64,000 nucleotides of DNA, from NCBI GenBank assembly GCA_947359465.1, contig OX375883.1, positions 19,346,088 through 19,410,087 of the forward strand. The letters are read 5' to 3'. This stretch comes from Metellina segmentata. Taxonomy: Eukaryota; Arthropoda; Arachnida; Araneae; Tetragnathidae. The notes under the pieces are model-generated. The model worked only from the letters and a program-made list of their open reading frames with translations. It did no database searches and was not told the origin of the DNA. Within the stretch, counting starts at the first letter, position 1, and each line of letters starts with the position of its first letter. Positions 12,401 through 25,300 of this stretch are shown piece by piece. The position numbers and the translations under genes are program-made.

Positions 12401-15400
12401 ATTTAACAGTAAAGACCATAAGGCGAGTGCACGAATCCCTTATGTTATTTGACAGACCGAATATTCGATTCTGCTTATGAAATGCTATACTGGCTAAGGA
12501 ACGGATCCAGAAAACGAATATTTTCTGAACCACTTAAGGCATCCTGACCCTACACGACACATACCTTCATTTGCATCTGTGAAGCATTTTTGCCTTTTAG
12601 GGAGAAAAAGTATAACATATCGAAAACGCTTCTTATTTTCTGCCATTTTTAATGCCTAACAAAATTTAAGAAACAACCCCAAAACACTATATTTTCCCCT
12701 AGTACTTGCAGAATTCGCTACCTCGTTTTCCTTTTAATAAATTCCATGAATGATAATGCTTGTTCACATCTGTATGTAGTTACAAAACGACATACATAAT
12801 TTTCAACTTATATAACTTTTCAAAAGAATAAGTAGGTGCAAGGATGCAATGCGCCACTTGTAATCTTCCAATGCGCCAGGTTTGGCGCATGCGCCACAGG
12901 TTGGCCACCCCTGTTCTACACCATCACCCTACTAGTTTTCAACCTTTGTCTCCGGGGTATCACATCTAGGTGTAAGTATATATATATATAGGATTGCCAA
13001 TTTTCTCTGAAACAATTCCGGGACATAATGCGCAAAACTGAAATATTGATGTCACTCAAAGTGCAAAAGGTCGTATGTCTAAAAACTGCATTTTTCAGGA
13101 GAGCAAAAAAAAAAAAAAAAAAAAAAACGAATTATTTCCTTATGATTTGATTCTATCATTATATACTTTGGGTTTTGTTATCAAATTATTGCATCAGCTG
13201 ATGACATAAGAGATTTTGCTACCAGATTGGAAATTACAAAATGCCACATATAGCAATAATAAAAGAAAAAAAATAGATTTTTTAACATACTACCTTTAGC
13301 ACTTTGAGAGAACATATACAGGGTGTTTCAGTGAACCGTTTCAGAACTTCTAAGAGGGGTAGGGTACATCCTGACAACTCGAAATCATATAGCAATGTTG
13401 GGTCGGAAATGCTTTCCTGAAGCGGTGTTGTACACAGAAGCACCGTAAAGAAAAGAGACCGTAAGTGAGAAATCGTTTTAATAATACATGAAAAGAAGCA
13501 AAAGGTACATGGATTAAAGTAAGTGTTCGAAGTTTCTTTCACGGGCTACAATGCACGCCTCATATCTCCGACGCATGGACATCCGAACATTCTGGAATAC
13601 TCCAGGCATATCTCGAATTTCTCCGGCAGCTACTGCAATTCTTGCAACCAGCTCCTCAACATTGTCAACAGGGGTGTCATAAACTAGCGATTTCAGATGA
13701 CCCCAGAAATAAAAATCAAGACATGATAGGTCGGGTGACCGAGCAGGCCAACGCACGGGACCACCACGTCCGATCCACTGCTGACCAAATGTGACATCCA
13801 GGTAGTTACGAACATCTCCGCTATAATGGGCAGGGGCTCCATCGTGTTGAAACCACATTGTCTGTTGCGTCGATGCAGAAATCTGTTCATCTCTCAAAAG
13901 TTGTGGCAATACTTGCTGCAGAAAGAACAAGTAGTTAGGTCCGGTTAGACGAGACGGTAACAGGTAAGGTCCGATGAGGTGATCTCCCATAATACCGGCC
14001 CATACATTGACCGAAAATCGAATCTGTGCTACACGACGTCGTAATGCATGCGGGTTCTCGACCGCCCAGATATGGTCGTTATGCGTGTTGAAAATTCCTT
14101 CCCTTGTGAAGGATGCCTCATCGGAAAACAACACTTCAGCAGGAAAAAGGGGATTTGTAGCACATTTTCCAAGGTACCACTGTGCGAAAGCAATACGAGG
14201 TGCATAATCCTCCGGATGCTGTGTCTGGACACGCTGCACGTGAAACGGATGCATGTCTTCTCGGAGAATCCTCCAGACGCTGCAATGGGAAACCCCGACT
14301 GCGTTTGCTAAACTTCGTGTACTCGTTCTTGGATTCCCCTGTACATGCTGCAGCACATTCTGTTCGACGTCTGCATTCCGTGCTGTTCTTACCCTGTCCC
14401 TATCAGCTCTTTCTAATGAGCCTGTCTCAGCTAACCTCTGGTACAGTCTTGCAAATAAATTATGACTGGGGATACGCCTCGTCGGATATCGTTCCGCGTA
14501 CAAACGCTGTGCGGTTGGCCCACTACAATTTGCAGCCCCGTACGCCAAATGCATATCGGCTAACTCTGCGATCGTGTAATCATCCATCCTACTAACTTGG
14601 CGTTCTTGTGCAAAATGAAGATTCCCTACACGAAAGCTCGGGATTTTCGCACAACGCCATCTACCGCGTCAGGAAAACATTTCTGACTGCCCATTGGTAT
14701 ACGATTTTGTTTCGTCAGGATGTACCCTACCCCTCTTAGAAGTTCTGAAACGGTTCACTGAAACACCCTGTATAGTATTGACTTGGGATAGCAGGTGGAA
14801 CATACGTTTCATGGACACGAAGTGATGTGCAATAGAAGCCGACCAACCGGTATAGTGGTTAAGGTGTTAGCCTCAAGATCGGAAGGTTCCTGGTTCGAAT
14901 CCAGGTCCGGGCATGGGTGTTTGTAAGCGTATGGTGTAGAGGCGGCTGGTGCACCTTAAATCTGTCGTGGCCGAAAGTACTCACGTTGGGTTGGCGTGGA
15001 AGTTTGGAGAGTGGGGTGCCAGCTCAGGTGTTGCTTCGTCATCTGACCGTGGTTCAAAATTACGAGGTGTTGTCCTCGAATCTTTCCCTTAAGGGATTGA
15101 TCCCTGACTGTCGTTAATAGCCCGTTGTGTTGCTCTAGTACGACGTTAACTAAAATTACCATTACCATGTGCAATAGAAATAATTATTTTGGAGTGTAGG
15201 TGATATTAGTCGATAGCTTTCTCTAAAATTCCGGGACAGTTTAACATTCAACCGGGATTCTGAAGAGCATCTTCGATTCCGGGACAATCCCGGCCAATCC
15301 GGGACGGTTGGCAACCCTAAGTGCTAGTGATTTCGACGAGATGATTTGTCCCATCAAGATCACAACAATTTTTTTAATGATGACATACCTCGTCTACAAT

Positions 15401-18400
15401 ATCAAGATCTGATCAGTTTTTTCTAATGAAGAGCTATCTCGTCCATCAGGACATTGCCGATATTTTTAATTGTAACTTCAAGATTGGGTCAGTTTTCTAC
15501 TTATAATCGTGGTCGTGTGTCATGGCAAGATATCTCGTCCAATCAGATCGGGTCGGTTTTGTTTACGACGAAACACCTCTTCGAGTCAACCACCAGGAGG
15601 ACTTAGGGACGTGAAAAAGGACCCACCTGTCTCCAATCTGCAGGTCGGTGCTATGATGCGCCCACTCTACCTTGGGGATGGAGGGCTTGTCCCCCTGTGA
15701 CGAGATGAGGATGGAGTTCTCGGGGGTGAGATGCTCGCTCGCGTGAAGAGCCGGGATCGACCCCTTCTCCTTCACAGACATGATGTACGAGTGCAGCACC
15801 TCGCACACCTCCTTCTGGAAGAAAGAAAACACACGGCTTAGTAGTGCCATAAAAAGCCTTAAAAAGGCACGATCTCTCATTTTAGATTTTAAGGGTGATA
15901 AAAAGACCTTTCTTTCTAAAAGAGTTTATTTTAAAAAAAAATTTAAGCCTTACTTTTTCATAGAAATACATACCTCATATTGCGTATCTTGGATAAGTAA
16001 TTTGTCAATTAAAAAAAGTTTCATCCCACACAGCTCTTTCCCCTGATGTCCGCTGAAACCAATATTAATGACACCTGACCTTGAGCAAGTATTATTGGGA
16101 AATGAGCAATGGAATCTCTCCAAGTATCCTTTTTGGAGAAAATGATCGATAGAATCTTCCTAAAGGATCCTGTTCCAAAGAAATAAGCAACGGAATCTTT
16201 CTTTAGCATTTATTCTAAGGAAAGGAGCAATGAAGTCTTTCCAAAGGATTATATTCTAAGAAAAGGAGAAATGGAATCTTTCCAAATCCTTCTATTCTAA
16301 AGGAGCAATGGAATATTTCGGAAGGATTCTATTCTAAGGAAAGGAGCAATGGAATCTTTCCAAAGCATTCTATTTTAAGGAAAAGAGTAATGGAATCTTT
16401 CCAAAGCATTCTATTCGAAGGAAATGTGCAATGAAATCTTTCCAGGGGATTCAATTCTAAGGAAAGGAGCAATGGAATCTTTCCAAATCCTTCCATTCTA
16501 AAGGAGCAATGGAATCTTTCGGAAGGTTTCTATTTTAAGGAAATGAGTAATGGAATCTTTCCAGAGTATTCAATTCTAAGGAAAGGAGAAATGGAATCTT
16601 TCCAAATCCTTCTATTCTAAAGGAGCAATGGAATATTTCGGAAGGATTCTATTCTAAGGAAAGGAGCAATGGAATCTTTCCAAAGCATTCTATTTTAAGG
16701 AAAAGAGTAATGGAATCTTTCCAAAGCATTCTATTCGAAGGAAATGTGCAATGAAATCTTTCCAGAGGATTCAATTCTAAGGAAAGGAGCAATGGAATCT
16801 TCCCAAATCCTTCCATTCTAAAGGAGCAATGGAATCTTTCGGAAGGTTTCTATTTTAAGGAAATGTGAAATGAAATCTTTCCAGAGGATTCAATTCTAAG
16901 GAAAGGAGAAATGGAATCTTTCCAAATCCTTCTATTCTAAAGGAGCAATGGAATATTTCGGAAGGATTCTATTCTAAGGAAAGGAGCAATGGAATCTTTC
17001 CAAAGCATTCTATTTTAAGGAAAAGAGTAATGGAATCTTTCCAAAGCATTCTATTCGAAGGAAATGTGCAATGAAATCTTTCCAGAGGATTCAATTCTAA
17101 GGAAAGGAGCAATGGAATCTTTCCAAATCCTTCCATTCTAAAGGAGCAATGGAATCTTTCGGAAGGTTTCTATTTTAAGGAAATGAGTAATGGAATCTTT
17201 CCAAAGCATTCTATTCTAAGGAAAGGAGCAATGGAATCTTTCCAAAGGTTGAAAAAAAATCTATGGATCCTTTCGACCAATACTGTGGTTAGTTAATCAA
17301 GAAGAGTGCTGTGGGGTAAAACATTATATACAACTCCGTAATACTATACAACTACTATAAACTACTATAAAATAAATACTATACAACTCCGAACTCTCGC
17401 GTGACTCAGAGGGTTAAATTAAGTGGATGGAATAATTTCCAGTTTAGATATTGATGGGGCACGGGTAGACCTTTTGGAACAAGATACCGCACAGTATAAA
17501 TAAAACTAATAACTCGATTTTCTCAAAAAGAACATTTTCTAGCTATGAGGTGCTTTTTCTAAGAACCTTACTTCGACATAAGTAAAACTTTCCCAACAAT
17601 TTCAACAAATATACAGTACTTTGAAACGATGCAACTGTTTTATATACAGACTAATTATTTCTTGAGCAATTTTTTAGGAACTAAACTCAGTTTTGGGATT
17701 TTCAAAATAATTCTACATAATTATATTCAAACGTTACATTTCCTACCAAATCAAATCAGTATACACTACCCTACAATTATGGACCGGACAGACAGATGTG
17801 AGGGTATAATGGAAATAATACATGCTTTAATAGGGGGATGGTCCCTCACTTGTTCAATGACACTAGCAACCCTTATGGGTATAATTTCAACAAGGTTTCG
17901 TTACACAGATTTGGGTATTTGTGTCCATTCCTGCTGCAAGAATGTCGCCAGCTCTTCTGTAGATTTCGGACGTGGTTCCCTGATCCGAGGTCGGGACTTT
18001 GAGCAGGCCAGGGAAGACGTTTTACATCCATATATCGACACCACTGTTTGACAGAGGCTGCAACATGACATAGAGCGCTGTCTTACTGGAAGTAACATTG
18101 AACCTGATTGTTCAAAATTTTCACGTAGGCGTCGGCGTTCAATTGACCAGGCACAGCATGCAGAGGTTCCAGGCCATACCACGAAAAAGATCCCCAAGCA
18201 ACTAGTCGGGTTTTATGCAAATCGCTGGCGTCCGGTCAATTATTGTAGCTAGTGTGTAACTGTCTACTGAGTGTACAGAAAATGTACAAACCGACACTTT
18301 CAGTGTATTCCGAAAAATGGTTCATAGATGCTAACATCAGTATTGTAACAACTTCTTTTAAGAGGTGGCAAAATGAGTGTGTTTCTTAAGGGAAAAGTAA

Positions 18401-21400
18401 ATACTTCTATAAGAGTAAATTTGAAGTGTATTTGTTTAAATACAGTATAAACTTACAAATATTAGTACGTTGTCATCTAATACTGATAAAAAAATATATT
18501 TTTTAATCAGGTATATATTTGGTTTGTTTGTAGTAGGTTGAATGGTTAAGTGCCCTCATGGATGCATCTATTTACCCCTTGTTATACACTACCCTTCAAT
18601 AATGGACAGGACGCCAGCGGATTTGCATAAAATCCGACTGTTAGTTTGGGGGTGTTTTTCGTGGTAGGGCCTGGGACCTTTGCATGTGGTTCCTGGTCAA
18701 TTGAACGCCTACATGAACATTTTGGACAATCAGGTTCTTCCTACGCTCTGGCAATTTTATGGAATGGACGAATGTTACTTCCAGTAAGACAGCGCTCTAT
18801 GTCATGTTGCAGCCTCTGTCAAGCAGTGGTATCAAGGGATGTAAAACGTCTTCCCTGGCCTGCTCAAAGTCCCGAATTAAACCCCATAGAACATGTGTGG
18901 GACGAATTAGAGCGATGCTTACGAAGCTGAGCTGGCAACATTCTTGCAGCAGGAATGGACACAAATACCCATAGCTGTGTCAAAAACTTGTTGAAAGTAT
19001 GACCAGAAGGGTTGCTAGTGTAATTGTAGCCCGTGGGTGACCTTCCCCTATCAAAGCATGTAGTCTTTCCTTTATACCATCACATCTTGCTGTCTGGTCC
19101 ATTATTGTAGGGTAGTGTATATTATGTTTGAATTATTAATACGTAAAACCAAAATTATTTCAGGTTTTCTATGTATATATAAAAAAAATTTGTCTGTATG
19201 TGTGTATATATTTTCTTTACAAATCTACACCATTTGACCAATTCACATCAAATTTGGTACACTTACGGCCATATTCACAAGTCTCGAGTTAACTCGAGAA
19301 TCAGTTGATCCGCGAGTAAGAGTTAACTCGAGGATTATCAAAATCGGTATTCTCAAACGGCGTGTTAAGTGATCCGGGGATTAAAATGAGACGCTCGCTG
19401 TGATTGGCTACCTCACGATCACGTGGTATTGTTTACATTGGTTACGACGCCCCAATATGCATTCATACTGATCAAGCACGTACTTCACCGTAGAATTGAC
19501 TCAAAATTGTGAATAAATAGGACACGCACAGCATTTTAATATGGGTTTGGGAAAAGAAATGCAAAGGTATTTAATTTCAAATTGGATTTTTATGGAAACC
19601 TAAATTTGGCAAGAAAGAATTGTACACAATGTCTTGACAGATGTATGTAATCTGATTATCTTTATACTTGTCAGTATGGGTGTGTGTTGGTGTCGTGAAA
19701 AGTAACTTGCATTGTCAATTTTCTTTCATTCGTAATAAATCAACAGAATAATTTTTATTCTACAACGAATTTGTATCTGCCATGGTCGTTTTCTACCGTT
19801 CGCTCTCTCCGGCTTATAGGACAGAGGTGGCGCCATCTATCTTTTCGCTAAGCTGCTTGTTTAAGATTTACGCAGCTACCTTTATTTTCATTTTTCTTTT
19901 GAATTTCAATAAAAATATGTTTAAATTTTTTCATTTAAGCAATATTATGATGATGAGATGAGCTGCTATGCAGAAGGTGCTCCGTAATGACAGATACAGT
20001 CCAGTCGTCGAAAGAATACTGTAATTGAGCATAGAATGAAATGTGTCCTCCATTTTGCTTTTCCAAAAAGATGGTATTGCGCATGCGTTAAATGTAACTC
20101 GCGAGTTAACTCGCCGATTTCGGAGGATCAAAATGTAACACCCAAACGGCAGTTTAAACCACGGATCAGGACTTGTGAATACGGTTTTTTCGATAACTCG
20201 CGGATTATCGTTGATCCTCGAGTTAACTCGGACTTGTGAATACGGCCGTTACACTTTAGAACACTACGGAAAACATAGGCTATTACTTTCCTGTCTTTAA
20301 ACCAATCTATAGCACAATCATGAAAATTGGGCACACAGGTAGTCCTAAAAGTGTCCTTCGAAGCCTCAATTTTAAAATCTTAAAAGTTTTTTTTTTTTGG
20401 TAATAGATGAATATTGACAAGGCAACACGTTCTGCAGGGTTTGTGTATTTGAGTTAATACAGGTTAAATGTCGTGGTCATATTCGAGAATTACTAAATTT
20501 CATAAATCATTATCGTCTTTATCAATATTTTTCTTTTGAATTGCTTTATTTCAACTCAGGGAGTCGAAATTTGACACTTTGCACTTCTTTCGTTTTTCAG
20601 AATTCTGCATTTTTTCATCGGAATTTCGTTTTGTTTGTATGTCTTAATCTTTTGCATATTGCAATATATTATTCAGTAATTAAATGTATATATTTACATT
20701 CAAAGTATATTCTAGAAGCTATAAAAAAGTTAAAAAGTACTTTCCGTACAGCTTAAATGATTGAAGTTAAAAAGTACTTTCTGCAAAACTTAAATATTGT
20801 ATTTTTCTACGTAAGAAAAATGATTATTCTAATTCATTTTTCAATTAACATTTAACCATTTCAATTCCAGCAACGCCGGGTTATTCAGCTAGTATTAAAT
20901 AAAAATATTCATACATAAATTTTTATTTTAAATAAGAAGGAAAAATTATTATTATTATTATTATTAATATTATTATTATTATTTTTTTTTTTTTAAACCG
21001 GAGAGACACTGCATTGCTGTAATTCTGTTGCTATTCAACAAAATATTCTCTGTTCAAACAATTATTTTATAACACATGACTGATAAAAAATAATAATAAT
21101 TTCAGTCATTCAAGCTTTATTTTTCTTTAGTGGAAGTTCGATGTTGCTTACACTGCGACTGATTTGCGATTTTTCTATCTTTTCATCGGTTTTTCTGAGA
21201 ATTTTTTAGGTGTCTTGAGTTATGATGTGGTTCCGAAAATTGAGGGACAAAGAGTAAGTCTTTTTAATCAACTACAGATTAAATTATAACAAATATATTT
21301 TAAATCATCTCTCATCTGTTCTCAATATCATACAACATTCATCCTTTTCGATTTTAAATATTTTCAATACTTTTAACTGTCAGCTTTTTCATGAGGTTTA

Positions 21401-22236
21401 ACCAATTCAATATGTAGCTAATATTAGCTGTAGGATTGACATTTTCTGACCCAATCTGCTTAAACGTCTTATTATCCATGCACTTATTTTTAGAGCTGGC
21501 CTATTGAGCTGCGGCTGTTCACCGGAGCAGCAAGATATAAATTTGGATGGCCTCGGTTTTTTTTTATGGTAAGCGTTTCTCTTCATTTAACATTACTTGT
21601 CTTCACATATTTTTTAGCGGAAGTTTTGTTTTAAAACGTATTCGCATGTATCCCTTCCCAAGCGAAATATGAAAAATGCTTTCACCAATACAAATACCAA
21701 ATTAGACCTTAACTTGTTTTATTAACTTCAATATTAACTTGTGTTATTTCTTGCAGAAGAATATGGTGCATTGCACTCAATGTGTCAAATCTTGCCGTTC
21801 ACGAAAAGGATTAAGACACCACCTACTCGTGGATCACGGCGTGGATCGGTACATTTGGCCTTCTGGAACCTCGTGGGGAAGATCCTACTCAAATTTGGAA
21901 GGAAACGCCCCCACACGAAGCCAGACTCCAATCTCACTATATACACATCATAGAAGGTGATGTGTGTAAATGGTGGGATTGGAATTAGAAAGTTTGCATG
22001 AAAGACGGCAGAGTATACTGAAAGAAGACGGTCAATACACATTTTTCAATAAAGTTCTTGGTGATATAAAAACGTTACTTTTTTTTTGTACTTAAAAACA
22101 GAACGAACTTTTTGCTTTCTCTCTAGTATATAAGTATATAGTATCTATGAAAAGATACCTAAAAATAACCCCCTAATACAGTTCCCACCAGAGACCAGTC
22201 CCCGAACATCCCACTTTCCTCTCAGTTTTTCGTCTC

Positions 22237-22306
<70 letters not shown>

Positions 22307-25300
22307 TGAATTCAATCACCAATGGACAATTCTTCCCTTTCTTCCCTGTGAAGAATATAACACAAAAAGGGTATTGTAACCCAAAGCAAAATTTCTCATG
22401 GATTGCGGAGCACGCTGCTGTCTCACCACACAGTCAGAATACGAATACAAAAAGAATGAAGTTGGCGCCTAAAAAACTAAGATATTACCTGCCCTTGTTC
22501 TGAATGTAAAAAGAACATAGTTCAGCTACTGTTACTCGCTTATATATATTTTTGTGTGATCCATGTAGAACATTCCATCCAGAATATTCCTTGCAGAACA
22601 TTCCAAGCAAAATTGAATCATGTGAGAAATAAACAGGCTACAAAAAGCGAAGAGGATGGGATGAAGGCTTCCGAATTACTTTTTAAATTATTACGATTAA
22701 ACAACTATAAATAATTTTTTTTCATTAAAAAAAAAGGGAAATGTATGTACCTTATAACATCTGCAGAAAGAAGACGCTAGAGTCGAAGAAGAGACTTAAA
22801 GCGAACTGTCAGTTATTCTGTCGTACCTTCTAGTTTACTGGCGTCGTAGACATTAAGATATATGTAAAGGGTTGTCTTTCATCAGTCAAATTAAAATCTT
22901 TTGACCAACCCCACATGGATTCTCGTCTTTATATTCTGTGCTCATTTCTCCCGATACTTATTAATCACTTTAAGTGGTATCGTGGATAAAATTTTTGTAT
23001 CGTGAAAAATATCCCTCACATCGTTCAAAAAAATCTGCGATCGATGTACAGTATTCTCTTGATGTATCGGGGAAAAGTACCGGATTGGCAACCGGAGGGT
23101 TGCGAGTTCGAAACTCGATCCAACGTGGGATGGTAACTCAGGTGTTTGACTTCGTTATCTGGTTCAAAGTAACCAGGTGTTATCCCCTTCGCGATTGACC
23201 TCGGATCATTAGCAATAGCCCGTTGTGTTGTGCCAGTGTGACGTTAATTCAACTACCTTCCCTCGACATATAGCGTTTCTTGGGGGAACAAGAAGGTTTA
23301 ATTTTCTTTCTTGTTTAGATCAGTTGGAGTTGAGAACTCATGCCAATCAGCGACCACAGAAGCTCTAGTGGCGTCATGGTCAAGGAGGCGTGAAATTTAT
23401 GATTTAAAAAACTTTTTGGAATTCCTGAAACGCTTATAAATGGACGCTTAAAGTTTGGAATTATTTGGTTGCGTGGTTTTGTCAATAACAAATTTTAAAA
23501 AGCGGTAATTTTAGCGATAACAAAATTTTTGAATCGTTGCCGGCTTATAAAAGTAGATTTGTTCTGAAGTCTTATATTCGGGGGAGAGGACAACAACAAA
23601 GTACATTACTAAGTACACTACTGTATAGCTAAGTATTTTACTGCATGACTAAGTATAATACTGTATAAACTAAGTATACTTTAATGAAGTATATTTTGAC
23701 TAAGTATAATACTGTATAAACTAAGTATACTTTAATGAAGTATATTTTGACTAAGTATAATACTGTATAAACTAAGTATACTTTAATGAAGTATATTTTG
23801 ACTAAGTATATTACTGTATAAACTTAGTATACACTGTGTGAACTAAGTATACTCTAACTAAATATAACTATTGTTACTAAGTACGTATACAATTATTTAT
23901 TCTAATTTGAAATAATTTAACGTACAAAAAGTTTTCAATTATTTGATTGCATAGGTTTGGCAATTAAAATCCAAAAAATCATTCATTTTAGCAAAAAAAA
24001 TCCCTTAAACTTGTAAACAGTTAGCGGCTTGTTAGCGTAAACTCGTTAAGTAACCTTATATTTGGGAGAGGAGACATTTATATATATATATATTTCTCTT
24101 ACGTTGCACACAAAAAAGACGTTATTTGCTATCGCGTTTTGGCCACACTGTACCTTTGTTTGTTTACCACAAAGCCTCGCGCCTCAATTGAATTTATAGC
24201 GTTATCGGATGAAATGTTATAGAAAAAAATGAGTATTAGTCGAGCTGTTGCAGCTTATAATAAAAATAAAAGTGGACAAGACAACCCAATGAAAGGTTAA
24301 TTGAAAGAGATGCAAGACGTAATGGCAGAACTGAAAGCAATCGTAGAAAATGTGCATGCTTGAGTTGAGGCACTCTCATTTCGTTTGAGAAATATGTAGA
24401 CAGAAGAAATACTGTAAATTTTGGAATATCATATTTTGCAAATAATCCCTTCTGCTAGGACGCGTGTCTTCAATGATGCGAGCAGAGCGAACAAGATTCG
24501 CGCAGAGTCAATGAGGATTGCGAAGCAATTCTCCGAGGGTTGACGAGAGTTAGCTAGATGGAAGGGGGGAGGGGGGGGGCTCCCTAGTACGAAAAACTCG
24601 ATATTTCTTCCAAAACCTTGCCAACTTCTTGGAAGAAATCCCGATTTATAACACTTCCCTTGTCACATTTTCCGTCAAATGAGTCGGAGAGCTTATCATC
24701 TGGACTTTAAGATACATTTTCGAATCACTCCGCACACAACCAATCGAACGGTCACGTCCATTCTCACCTGTATGTCTGGTGTGTGAGGAGCCACGTCCCA
24801 GAGCGCCGCCGCCTCCCAGTGCTGTTCCTGGAGGTTGAGCAGCGCCATCTCTTCCTTCACCAGACGGTATTCCATCTCGGCGATCACGATCTGCTCGTCC
24901 ACGGAATTCCTGAAATTCAAACTTCATCAATGCGGGATGTGATTGAAAGTACAGCCAGAACACGTGCCACTCCCTGTTGTACCGTCATGTAAGAATTAGA
25001 CGGACAGCTGGTTTAAAATTAAACTATTTATTTAGATAAATTAAATATTTACATTTAAATTTACAAGATTAATTAAGGGCACAGCCATCGACCATCGATA
25101 TCCTGCCTGGAGCCAAAGTAACAATGGCAAACAGAGACGTCTGTCTCTCGTCGAATCTAGAAACAGTCTTCTGCTAAAATCCACGTTCTTTTGGTTCTGC
25201 AGAACCGCAGCTGCGAACGGGAGGGGGGTGAATTCCCAGCCCTGGCAAGAGACGTTAATGTCCTCCACAGAACTCAAGACACCCCCCACACAGATGCAAA

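Larger units (their letters stand above)
12990..15319. mobile_element. hAT-like container element with TAGGRTTGCCAA ends, holding a mariner and a SINE
   Basis: The left end reads TAGGATTGCCAATTTTC and the right end is the reverse complement of TAGGGTTGCCAACCGTCC. Both ends are followed inside by CCGGGACA-type words. About 550 bp belong to the element itself; the rest is the mariner at 13319-14770 and the SINE at 14838-15168. I do not see an 8-bp duplication, so the class is uncertain. Confidence 0.5.

Noticed and set aside
13693..14595. Several open frames of 60-137 codons on both strands
   Set aside because: Shadow frames of the mariner transposase.
14917..15117. 66-codon frame, recurring at 29113, 33975, 46070 and 59661
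   Set aside because: This is the SINE body; the recurrence reflects copy number, not a gene family.
17629..18051. 140-codon frame (+)
   Set aside because: It enters the Tc1 derivative antisense to the real transposase remnant.
24646..24963. 105-codon frame (-) overlapping PDZ gene exon 2
   Set aside because: It is another reading frame of the exon; the exon frame that joins neighbours is different.
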